Shown one piece after another: positions 46,678 through 56,844 of a DNA stretch of 64,000 nucleotides (positions are counted from its first letter, which is position 1; the number at the start of each line of letters is the position of its first letter). The notes beneath the pieces were generated by a model. The model was not told where the DNA came from. It searched no databases and saw nothing but the letters and a program-made list of their open reading frames with translations. Origin of the DNA: Biscogniauxia marginata. Its lineage: Eukaryota > Ascomycota > Sordariomycetes > Xylariales > Xylariaceae. The position numbers and the translations under genes are program-made. The stretch lies in contig MU404056.1 of assembly GCA_022695795.1 (NCBI GenBank), forward strand, positions 124,001-188,000. Direction: 5' to 3'.

Positions 46678-48507
46678 TCACCGCGAACTACCCGTCCTCG
46701 GATGGAACACTAGATTGGGTTCATCATGAGTCGAAGAGACCATCTCGTAAAGCTGAAACTCGCCCGCCCGGTGTCTACCAAATATGCCACTGCTGCTCCC
46801 AGCACCGAGCTCTCCGAGCTCACCTCGGGCCTTTTCAAAATCAAAATGCCAGAACGTCTTCGCCAAGACGAGGCTCGTCTCCAAGTATGCTGTGGATTTT
46901 CCCACGCAAATACGTGACCCTGCTGAAAATGGAACGAACGCATCATGCATGATTTTCGTTTGTTCTTCGGAATGCGTCGACATCCAACGCTCCAGTTTGA
47001 AAGAAAAGGGGTCTGGAAAATACCTCTCATTGTGCAGAACGGAGTAGACATTCACTCCAATATGAGTTCCACGAGGAATGACATGGCCGTCTATGATGAG
47101 TGGCTCCTTGTCCGTCTGGGATTGCTCTCGCCATGGTGTGCCAGGCGCTGGTGGAGACATGCGCAAAGCTTCATCAATACAGGCCCGGAGATATCGACAG
47201 GCAGTCAGTTTGGGGCCATTCCGGATCTCAGAACTGGTGTTGAATGTTGTTCGAATCTCGTGGGCTAACTTTGTATAACATTCCGGGTTCCGCGATAGAT
47301 AGAAGAACAGGGCCGCCATGGCAGTAGCAGAAGTATCGCCACCTATGGAATTGAAGATTTTCTTTTTTTTTTAGTTTTTTTGGGCCATGTAGTTGAGAAA
47401 ATCACGGGAAATGACCAACCTGCTGCGAAGATGAAAATTGCTTCCGCCCACAAATCACTTTGCTTGATATTATCCGGCCCTCCAGTATTGAGCTCATCTG
47501 CGACCATGGAATACAGGTCCTGTCTGGCAGCTTGGTCTTCAGCCATGCGAGAACCGATTAGAATCTTCACCACGCATCTGTACGGCTCTCTTCGTCCCCG
47601 AACATTTCGAAGAAGCTGCAGCGACTCGGTCATCCGAAGTTGTGTTAAAAGAGGGCATTGCAGTTTCATGTTCTGGAAATAGTTCCCAGCAACTATGCCG
47701 TCAGAAACGAAGCGATATTCCATCTTCGTCTGGGTATTCAAGGGAAAGCCGAAGGCTAGAAGGCAAATAATGTCCAGTGTGAGGTACCTTAGCCGGGGAG
47801 ACATGTTGATCGGCCAGGTATCCTGGCAAGCCTGAGAAATCTGACGTATGAAAAAATCGACTTGTTCGAGAATGATGGGCTCGAACAAGCGCATGCCTCG
47901 TTCATTGAGAGCTTGGCCGATAAGCCGACGCTTGATTCGACGTTGCCGCTTGTCAATGACGGTGAAGATGCTATGTACATTCGGAGCCTGCATAATATTG
48001 AGGTATAGATTTGACTTGGAGACCCTTGTCGTTGTAGTAAATATCTTGACGGCCACGTCGAAATACTACTCATCAGAGACACATTTGCATACCCACGTAC
48101 CTTGTAATGCTTCAAGGGAATTGAACACCAATTTATTGGGACCCTGTCTCACCACGGGCCCTGTAAAACCATCGCGTAAAATTACAACCCGCACGATTTA
48201 CAGTAGGCTTTGATATGTTGTCAGGCTAACTTACCATATGACACATGATTCCGCCAGGTAGCGAGATGCTCGCCCATCAACGAAGCATGGTAAAGATTGT
48301 ATAGGTCAGATAGTTTGGCAGCAACAGGGCCGGGGTAGCTGCTCAGTGGGTGAAGCAGCAGGCGGTAACTGATGAAAAACACCAACTATGGCTCGTTAGC
48401 ATGTCGTCAGTGGGGATGAACATTGATTGGTGGACACTCCGTACGTATGATACCAACGCATATGCAATATAATTGAGAATGATCGCGGCGTTGTCTAAAA
48501 CCCCCAT
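46678..48507 (-). CDS. Microsomal cytochrome P450, five exons, apparent one-base frameshift
   Basis: Exons by splice signals are 48507-48454, 48385-48235, 48160-48101, 48044-47420 and 47342-46678; introns are 68, 74, 56 and 77 nt. The N-terminus has a membrane anchor and the proline hinge YRLLLHPLSSYPGP. Later come the I-helix AGGDTS (spanning the last intron), the K-helix EALR within YLRACIDEALRMSPP, the meander FKLERWM, and the haem loop FVPFSAGSRICVGKS with its Cys ligand. This is a complete oxygenase of the benzoate-4-monooxygenase-like fungal type, acting at the ER; the substrate is unknown. The exons total 1555 nt, one too many. After the third intron the frame gives DIYYND, as expected, then must shift by one at GGG (48023-48025) to read VSKSNLYLNIM. 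An alternative donor 8 nt downstream restores frame but replaces the conserved DIY. It is either a recent pseudogene or a sequence error. Confidence 0.78.
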
Positions 48508-49281
48508 CTTGCGACGAGAACAACGCTGATATGGCCGTTGTTGGTGGTGACATTAGACTTGCGGCTAGAAAAAGGGAGAAGAGGTTAAAGAGATTGAAAA
48601 GGGTGAGTGGATGAGAGGTACTAGCAAGGCAGACAGTTGTGCTTGCTCAGCCATGTCAGGCACGGCGGTAGTTTTCCAATGACACGCAGTTAAAACCCCT
48701 CCGCTCCTACTGTGTAACAACATACGGCTTCCAATGGTTAGCAAATACATCTAGACGGAGAAACGCGGAGCTGAGCGCCTCCGTTTGTATCCCACTAAGA
48801 AGTAAGGGGGAAGACAACAATTTAAGAGGGGTCAATCGTGAGAGCTTTGGATATCTAGATAACGCCGTCCATATGGACTTCGTTTCATGAGGTAGAATAT
48901 AATTAAAATAAATCCCAGTTTTACGACCAAGCGGATATTCACACGATAGCACCGGTTGGGACGGAGGAGGAGCGCACCACTTCGGGGGGAACACAAGCGG
49001 TCTATAGCGGACACCCGGAATGGACCCGAGAGCACGGGCCAATTCCGTCGTTGATACACGGTGCCAAGTGGGTACCGAAGTTTTCATGATTTCATCTTCC
49101 ATTCAGTTTCCATTCTCTAGATTTCTAGAACAGAGACACAATAAAACTACAACAGTCACGAGTGTCTTTTTTATATATCAGTCTCTTTCCTATATAATCC
49201 ATACTTACAAAATTCCTTGAATATTATATATATATATATATATATTTAGGTAGGTATCTACCTAATACACACCGGAACAAG
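48508..49281. other. Divergent spacer between the P450 gene and the small mitochondrial-type gene
   Basis: The promoters of both divergent genes lie here. A 131-codon ATG frame on the minus strand (48707-49102) has no family resemblance and was not accepted. A TA microsatellite sits at about 49225-49245, followed by a TAGGTAGGTATCTACCTA element at 49247-49264. Confidence 0.55.
49225..49245. repeat. TA dinucleotide microsatellite
   Basis: About ten TA units lie 36 to 57 bases before the ATG of the following plus-strand gene, so in its leader or core promoter. Confidence 0.9.
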
Positions 49282-49770
49282 ATGAGAGCGTATCGCCCCC
49301 TCTGCAAAATCCTCTCCGCCACCATCAGCCAGCAGACCTTCACCAGACACCTGCCATGGCGGCTCATCTCATCTTCAGCATCGCTCAGGATGATGAGTTC
49401 GGTCACCAACTCGAACTCTTCATCTTCGAACCCATCTAGTTCTAGTTCACCACCAGCCACACCACACGCGGAGCAGCCACCACAAGCTCAATCCTCTCCG
49501 CTGCCCCTCCCGGAGCCCTCCTCCCGGGCAACAGCCACGCAGATCCCCGTCGGCGGCGAGGGCATCAAGCTGGACCTCCTGGCGCCCATCGTGGTCAACG
49601 AGGACGGCACGCTGGGCCGCGTGGCGAACTGGGGCGAGATGGCGGAGTTCGAGCGGGATAACCTCCTGCGGATCATCGGGAAGCGGAACCGGACGCGAAT
49701 GAACGCCCTCAAGGCGAGGGCTGCGGCCGAGGCCGAGCTGGAGGCCGGGGAATGGAAAGGAAGCAGATGA
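49282..49770 (+). CDS. Small conserved-type fungal protein, probably mitochondrial
   Basis: A single-exon frame of 162 residues. The first 37 residues are basic, hydroxylated and without acidic residues (RAYRPLCKILSATISQQ..RHLPWRLISSS), which fits a mitochondrial targeting sequence. A Ser/Pro/Gln-rich linker (about 38-88) follows. The C-terminal 70 residues look folded and conserved: IKLDLLAPIVVNEDGTLGRV, then ANWGEMAEFERDNLLRIIGKRNRTRM and an Ala/Glu helix. Short fungal proteins with this KLD..GP.VVNEDGTL..I.NW..M...E....R...KRN pattern are common in ascomycetes and have no assigned function. The ATG used precedes the presequence-like segment; a second Met pair at 37-38 could give a shorter form. 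Confidence 0.75.
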   Translation: MRAYRPLCKILSATISQQTFTRHLPWRLISSSASLRMMSSVTNSNSSSSNPSSSSSPPATPHAEQPPQAQSSPLPLPEPSSRATATQIPVGGEGIKLDLLAPIVVNEDGTLGRVANWGEMAEFERDNLLRIIGKRNRTRMNALKARAAAEAELEAGEWKGSR

Positions 49771-50888
49771 GTTGGGAAAAAAAAAAGGGGGAATTGGAAA
49801 AAGAAATTTTAAAAGTGAGAGTTCGGGTGGACGAGGAAAGTAAATGGATGGATCGGATTGATGGATCGTAGGTGGATTGAATATTCGGGGGGCAGGGGTG
49901 GGGAGTTCAGGGAAATCCACGGACGAGGAGCGATGGGTTAAAGTCAAGTAAAAGGAGCACGAGGACGAGATCTCCTAGGAAGTTATCACTAGGTTACGTA
50001 GATACCTACCTATCTACCCACCTACCTCTGGCAACATCGACGACGGAAAAAAAAAACAAAAGTTGAGGAACAACGGCAACGGATCGTAACTAAAGAGACC
50101 AGTGAGACTTCCCAGTCACACGACCCTTTCAGCACCAATACTCGCCTCCCAACACGGCGAATCATCAATAAACACCCACATGTCTAGGTAGGTAGGTATC
50201 TATCACATAGGCTTCAGCCTCCAACGTTCTTATCCTTAGGTACCTTCCGCATCAAGGAGGGCAATGGGGCAAGAAAGAAAAAAAAATTTGGTCTGGTAGA
50301 TATATTATCTTTCAGCTCCGTTCCCCGTACCTAGCGGTTATTAACGTGCCATTTACTTATACAACCCCGAGATCCGCTCAAGTAAAAATTACGTCTCCGA
50401 TACCACAGAGCGAGGGCAGCTGCAGGGCGGGACGTGGGTGACGATGGCGCCATACTCGCCACGACTTGGATCATTTATAGCACGGCACAAATAAGGCCCC
50501 AGCCCACCTTCACCTGGCCTCACGTTTTACCAATCGAAATTTCTTCTTCTTCTTCTTGTCATCTACACTTAATCTATCTACTGCTACCCACCTTACCCAA
50601 ATCAACCGAGAGCCTCTCCGTATGTACATACTCCCCCACAATCCATTTTTTTAAACTGTTGTCATATTATCGTTATACGTGGAGGGCCGGCCCTATCAAC
50701 GCCCGCATATTGATAATAAAACGAGACCTAGACCGAGGGGACAGACGGACAAGACGGCCCATCCCCGTGCTGAGGTAGCATCCCGTTCCCTGGCCCTGTT
50801 TGTCCCCTGCTTTTGCCTCCTGCAGTGCCCCTTGGCCATCTGTGGGTTTAATACGAACTGAGGAAACCGAGAAAAAAAAAGAAACGAG

Positions 50889-50912
50889 GAAAGAAAGAAA
50901 GAAAGAAAGAAG
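50889..50912. repeat. AAGA tetranucleotide tandem repeat
   Basis: Six near-perfect GAAA/AAGA units in intergenic sequence. Confidence 0.9.
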
Positions 50913-51548
50913 GGTTAGCTGAATCTCGGGTTCACATCTCACATATAACAATTAGGTATACATGTACATCGTATCTATCTGTAATGATAGGAATCTCTTC
51001 GAAGAGCAGACGAAGAAGAAGAAGAAGAAGAAAAATGAAAGAAAGTAATATAGGGGGGACGATATGATAGCCTGCCCAATCTATATCTTCGGTATATACA
51101 ATTCAATTTTCTTATCTACCTACGTATTACCTACCATCACAATGCCATCAATTAACCGAAACGACTTCCTTACTTCTTACCTACTTACCTACTTGCCTTC
51201 CTTCTCGTATCCAGCATTTCAAGACCTAACAAGTACGAACCCAGCCTCCCCCCCTGGGAATCTTACATAATTATAGCAGCAGCAAATGTAATTCCGCCGA
51301 GCGGGTATCCTCGGCCCTAATTCACCTTATCACAACCTAACCTAACCTAACCTTAACCTCCTTAGTTAAATTATCTTTTATCAATTTTCTCCGGGAATAA
51401 ATGTATATTAACTAGGTACCTACTAGTGTCCATCTATTGGCTTAAAGTTCCTCCCGTCTGTTTCTAGTTGGTCATTTGAGACGGGAGAGATAAAGTTAAA
51501 TAAATAAAAAAGGCTCCGTTTGGCTGGATACATAGGTAGTAGGTACTA

Positions 51549-51583
51549 GGTTGGTTGGTTGGTTGGTTGGTTGGTTGGTTGGT
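51549..51583. repeat. GGTT tetranucleotide tandem repeat
   Basis: Eight or more perfect GGTT units in intergenic sequence. Confidence 0.95.
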
Positions 51584-52046
51584 ATTAGATTACTAATCTA
51601 TCAAGCATTTGCCACTTGCATATAGGTACCGAAGACCTATTGTTATGCTATGTCATCTTCAATATGTTGCCTTATCCCATGGTAATAATGTAATGTAATT
51701 TAGGTACCTACCTAGGTAGTCAGAAAGAAAAAAAGCCGATAGGTATCTGTTGAAATATCTCTCCGGCGGTCTACGGCTCTCTCCTTCTCTCTCTAAAAAA
51801 AGAAAAAAGAAAAAGGAAAAACAAAGAGGCAAATGAGACACAGACACGATAAAGATTCGCTGACCGCTAGTTCTCATTATACTCAGACGTAATACAAGTA
51901 GATTCCGAGCAAGAACCGAAGGCACTATTAGTACGTAAAAAGTGCTACCAAGTCAAAGGGGTTTCCGTCCGAGACATGGCACGGACGGGTGAGAAATAGC
52001 AGGGTTGAACGTATAACGGTGGGAATTTAATTTGTCTGGTAGTAGT

Positions 52047-52067
52047 AGATAGATAGATAGATAGATA
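52047..52067. repeat. TAGA tetranucleotide tandem repeat
   Basis: Five TAGA units downstream of the bZIP gene. Confidence 0.9.
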
Positions 52068-52357
52068 TGACCATAATCGTCAATTGTTTCTTTTTAACGT
52101 AACGTTTCGTAGAGTGGTAACACATTTCGGTGTCCACGAGTCAAAAGTGTGTAAGTATCGGGTCGCGAAGGACCTGGTGAAAGAGTAAACGCCGCTGAAA
52201 TCACTATGACAATGATGACGGATGATATATCCCCTTCCGAGCGGAGCCCTGCCCTCCCAAGGGTCGCACATGTCCTAGATTATTAACCCCCGTAACTCCG
52301 GTTTCAATGGTTACAAGCGCCGTCTACACGGCTTCGCTTCTGACGCCTCTCAACCTG

Positions 52358-54008
52358 TCATGCGGTATCATCCGCCTTTGATTTCGAACTGGATTCGGAT
52401 TCCTTGGCCGTCGTTTTGTCTCTTTTGTCTAACAGAGCCGAGAGTATCGACTCGTTGCCTCCAGTTTTTTCCATAACTAGTTCTCTCAACCACTTGTTCT
52501 CTGTTTCTAAAGATTGAATCCGACCCTCGAGGGTACCGACTTTGTCGCTAAGTTCTTTCTCGCGCTTCTCCAGGGCTTGCTCGCGCGCCTTCTTCTTAAC
52601 CCGGAAGCGGGCACTGGCGGCTGTATTCCGTCTTCGCTTGTCTTCTTCGGCAGCTAGACGTGACTGCTCCTCAAAGGACAGCTGTCGGCGTTGAGGAGGT
52701 GCAGCATCGCTTTTTCGCTTCTCCCCCGATTGATGCATCTGTGGGCCATATGATTGTTGGGTGCCGTTAGATGGAAATGTGGGCGAGGGCTGAATTGGTT
52801 GCAAATTGCCTAGGTTGTCCGAAAAGGCCGAAACGTTCGGGGTCGAATACGGGTGGAAATCGAACCCATTAAAATCGCCTGAAGGCATGGTGTTATGTCA
52901 GAGGGGATCTCAGCCAAGATGCGATAGGATATCAAAAACAATGAAAACAGGCGGCGTGGCGTTGACTTTCTGAGGTGCTAAGCATTGTCAATGACGACTT
53001 CGTCATGAGAAAAGTATAAATTCAAAGCCGCGGCCGTGAAGCTTCGACGACCTAGAATGGGCACGGGGCCGGCTAGGCATTCTACTGAGATACCAGTGAG
53101 ATACCCCTACGATCACCTCAAGATCACGGGATATTGCACCATAGCTCGATTGCGCCATAGCGAGCTAATATGTCGTATGCAGGCCAGGACACTGGCCCTA
53201 GCACGCACCACAAACACCGATCGCCGGGTCTGAATGCAACCAGGGGTCCACTGGGCCAATCATGTGGCGCCGAGCGCAGCGTGGGGGTGGTCAAGCCTCT
53301 CCCAAGACGCAGCAGTGATAAGGACGAACGCTCCGCTTGGTGGACGGACGCCAATCCCAGTTGCTCATTGGGGATCGGAGGGCGTGTAACACATGGCGGC
53401 AACTGCACCTGGCGCAGGACGAGGTATGCTTCGGTAAGGCTGTTCGGGGCGGTAGAAGACCCTTCCAACATATCGCGCAATATGTGCCACTGCGGGGAAG
53501 CGAAGGACGGGAGAGCCAATAGTGAAGGGCAATTGTCGACTATGCTGATGGGAAGTCCCAAACGAGAAAATGAGAGGGAAGAGAAGAACGACGACGAGCG
53601 GTGGGTATGTAGAAGTTAAGAAAGACGAAAAAAAAAATTTTTATAGAAAAAGAGCCAAGAAGAAGTAATCTCGCTGCACTAACCTGGCAAGTTGAAATCG
53701 AAACCAGAAAGTTCATTTCCTCCCATCGATTCTGACGCAACTGGCTCCGTAGGTGAGGTGGTAGATGAGGACGACTCCATGTCCACACTCGAGGGTCGTT
53801 GCTGCTGCTGTTGCTGCTGGTTGTTGGAGTTACCACCATTGGGTGCATCCCAGTCAATGAAGTTGGTGTTGGTGAACATGGCAAGTTCATCATCGAGACT
53901 GGCGGGATTCTCTTCGGGTTGCGGCACCGGGTCTGGGATCCTGTTCAGGTCTTGCAACAATTGCGACACATTGACCGGTTGGCCGCGACGACCGGAGTAG
54001 CTAGACAT
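52358..54008 (-). CDS. CYS-3/MetR-type bZIP transcription factor, two exons with a long intron
   Basis: Exons 54008-53684 and 52878-52358 join in frame as FNLPG-DFNGFDF, giving 281 residues. The N-terminus (SYSGRRGQPVNVSQLLQDLN, then FTNTNFIDWD) and the Gln run are followed by the C-terminal bZIP. The basic region is NTAASARFRVKKK (193-205), and leucines at 211, 218, 225, 232 and 239 are exact heptads of the zipper. The block RRNTAASARF.KKK, EQALEK and ENKWL is the hallmark of Neurospora CYS-3 and Aspergillus MetR, which switch on sulfur-assimilation genes under sulfur limitation and bind ATGRYRYCAT-like sites as dimers in the nucleus. The 805-nt intron (GTTAGT..CTTCAG) is unusually long. An ATG at 52888, just inside its 3' end and in frame (MPSGDFNGF), could start a short form lacking the N-terminal region. 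Confidence 0.85.
52879..53683 (-). other. 805-nt intron of the bZIP gene
   Basis: A GTTAGT donor directly follows FNLPG and a CCTTCAG acceptor precedes DFNGF. Length is about ten times that of other introns here. It contains a TATA-like TTTATACTT and an inverted repeat near its 3' end, plus antisense frames of up to 149 codons without family resemblance. Confidence 0.65.
52991..53006. promoter_or_regulatory. Inverted repeat ATGACGA-CT-TCGTCAT, possible bZIP site
   Basis: Two TGACG half-sites face each other within the long bZIP intron, about 100 bases upstream of the possible internal ATG. TGACG half-sites are typical for bZIP dimers, so autoregulation is conceivable. The 2-base-longer spacing differs from the ATGACGTCAT consensus. 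Confidence 0.35.
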
Positions 54009-56844
54009 GGCGGTTGATGCTTCGTCGTCGTTGTCGCCGTCGTCAACGCAAACGTCTTCGTATTTGTAATCGTAGTTATATTTGTACTTTTATTTCGCGG
54101 TATACGGTATACCCAGGCTTGTTTGTTCTCTGTATGACGAGACTCTGGGAGTCGGAGTCGAAGTCGAAGCCGAGATGGGCGACGAGGTTGGCCAATGTGA
54201 TGCTTTTCTCAACAAAGGGCGACGAGATCCCTTTAGAGTTTTTTTCTGGCTTGGTTTCCGTTGGTGAGTTATTAATTGTTGTAGTTGGCAAATTTTTTAA
54301 TCCAGGGAGCAGCGAGATTTGGTGGGTGAGTTGATGCTGGAGCAAAGTGGGACTCGACGGACAAAAGCGAACAGTTAAAAGACGCCTCCGTCGCGACCGT
54401 GGGGCCCGGCCGTCCTAATACGGTTTGGCTGCTGCGAAGGGCGAATCTTTGACAAACGGCTGACGTTTATTCGTGAGTAACACAAAAAGCCATCACGACT
54501 AATCTTTCCTTTTCTCCTCTCTCTCTCTCTCTCTTTCTCTGCTCGGTTCTCGATCACCACGTAAGTGTGTATGGTATGTAGTGCAGCGCAATGCAATGTA
54601 ATGTGACAGAATGCCGAGGTATGCAGTAGTATCTCTGACAATTAACGGGTCAATACAGACGTAGAGAGAACTGCTAATATATGTATAGTAAGGTTAGAAT
54701 GGTATGTATAATATAGGTAGGCTGTAGGTATAGGTTCAGAAAGAAGATTGAAGAGACTCAGTGTGCGCGTGTTTGGGATCGGCAGAGGGAGTGAGTGAAT
54801 AAAAAAATAAGATTTCAAGCGAGCTGGCGAGTTGAGGATAGATACCTGGCCATGAATAGGTGGCAGTATAGTGGAGTTGGGCGAACATACCACCCTCACA
54901 ATTGGCCATAACGCGTGGCTTCATCCCGAGGACTGGAAAAGACTGGGGTGTAGACCGAGTGAGTGTGGGGTTCTCGTAGAGCCCTTGGGGTTTATGGGGG
55001 GCTCCTACGCTACCTAAGGTTCGGAAGTGGGTGCGATCTTGGTTAGTGTCGTCCAATCAGCCTCTCCACCTGCATACAAAACCCGTCCAAAACCCCCGCG
55101 CTCGACGGCGTACTCTCGGTGTCTTTGCAAAACTAATCGCTCTGGGCCGGCTTAGGAGCTGGACCCTTTACGCTTTCAGCATGCTTTTTGATGCGCGCTA
55201 TTTCGCATCCCAACGGGGCCCGCCGAACTCTAGCAGCCCGGTAAATTCTCTTGTTTCGGCGGGCAGCAGGATTGTCGCTACATAATGTGGACCACATCTG
55301 GCGAGAGCAAAGTCGGGAACCGCACGCGGCATTGTAACGTCATGTCTTCTGTCCGTTCCGCCTCCAACTGTTTAACTTTTGCCCATGTCCCTTACACACA
55401 GCTACATCTTTAAGGTTGCAGGCGACGGGATGGGATCTGCAATCTAATCCGTACGATTATATCATGAGAGAATCAACCCCCAGTCTGCTGCACCCTTAGC
55501 TTCGATTCGCTGCTGCAAAATGTTGGTGTAAGTGAGATCCCGATGAGATCATCACATAATACACTACACATGAAAAAGATGAACGTGACACACCTGACGC
55601 TACATACCTACAGTAGGTACACACTCTACCTAAGCTTATTTTATGTGTCATCTCATCACTATTCTAAGCATCTCCGGTTCCCACTCCGCCCTGCGTCGAG
55701 ATCCTGGGCTGCTGAGCAGGGGACCAAGTTGAGTTTGGTACTGTAAAGGCCATGTGCAGCAACGACTTGTTTAGTCGGAAAATGTCCGCTGTCGGGTATT
55801 AGTATGCGATGGCGTCCTTCATGATTGGTTCTACCGCTTTCTAGGTGCATACCAGATTTGTAAGCTATGTTCATGTTCGGTTCAGTTGAGTCCAACCCGC
55901 TTTGCAGGTGGCTTTGGGAGGGAATACAGGTTAGCAATATCTATCACCAACGGAATGCTCTCTTGTGTGGTAAGATCCCTTGGCGACGCAGCAAAAAGTG
56001 GGGTATACATGTATTGTCGTGTGGTAGTATAAAGGGTCATATCCAACCCAAACCATCCTAACTCTAAGCTCCGGCTATTTTCGTTGTATCGAATTGAACG
56101 TTATGTCAGTATGTACAGATATGTGGTGATCACCAAGTTGGGATAGTCTTGCAGGCATGGTCTCCACAAGTCTTCCCTTCATGGTTACTATATGCGCCTA
56201 TACACCAAATCATATGTGCCTCGGAGAACTTAGCCAATCGCGGGCAAAACGGTCATACATACGACCAATAGTACCAATAGTACCTACATGTTGTAAGTGG
56301 TGGGTATTGTATAATGTAGGTATGTATGTAGTGTAGCACAGGGCGGACTGACGGGTTGCCGAACTGGACACTGCCGAGGTACAGACTGGCTATAGGTACA
56401 TACCTACATAACATGTTAGGTTGCATGCAATAATTGTTCTTGAAACCCGTGCTTATTATATGGAAATTCTACCAGTCGATGGAAAAGAAAAGGCTTAACT
56501 GTTTTGTGTCTGGAAGTTAGATTCGAGTTAGAAAAGTTGAAGACAGTACATCTTAGTTATACTGGGTAGGTTAGCAGTCCACAGTAGGCGGTCCGCTGTA
56601 GAGGCCAATGGTTACACGGAGCACCGCCCGTATTTTTGTACCTCAGGCGCTCGGCGCGTCGCACGTCCGGCATCCCACCTCCAACTCACATCACGTATCA
56701 CCAATATCAATGCCAGTGTTTAAAATCAGAAGTAGGAGACCCGGTCCGATTCAATCGACTCCGTAGGATAAAATAATCTCATTGTAGAGAGAAGAGAAGA
56801 GGGGAAGAAAAAAGAAGAAGAGAAAAAAAAGAGAAAGTGCGGCA
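54009..56844. other. Divergent intergenic region between the bZIP and CENP-N genes
   Basis: About 2.8 kb with no supported gene. The part next to 54009 is the bZIP promoter and leader and has a CT tract (54517-54541). Minus-strand frames of about 85-106 codons near 54640-55056 lack resemblance to anything. TACCTA/TAGGTA motifs recur at 55604-55632 and 56314-56406. Confidence 0.5.

Larger units (their letters stand above)
49771..52357. other. Intergenic region with many simple repeats
   Basis: About 2.6 kb without a convincing gene. It holds an AAGA tandem (50889-50912), a GAA run (51010-51031), CCTAA-type units (51335-51358), a GGTT tandem (51549-51583), a GATA tandem (52047-52067) and many TACCTA/TAGGTA motifs. 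At 50400-50600 there is a promoter-like arrangement: GACGTGGGTGACG, the palindrome ATGGCGCCAT (50444-50453), then a pyrimidine-rich stretch. It may start an unannotated or non-coding transcript. Confidence 0.5.

Noticed and set aside
36000..48600. Secondary-metabolite gene cluster around the P450, GNAT and GH64 genes
   Set aside because: No backbone synthase, transporter or pathway regulator is present, and the genes are spaced by broken or empty DNA.
48707..49102. 131-codon minus-strand ATG frame
   Set aside because: It lies in the divergent promoter of the P450 and small mitochondrial-type genes, and shows no domain or coding-like third-position bias. It could still be part of a leader transcript.
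53124..53619. Opposing frames of 145 and 149 codons in the bZIP intron
   Set aside because: Neither has family resemblance, and the exons on both sides join cleanly into one CYS-3-type protein.
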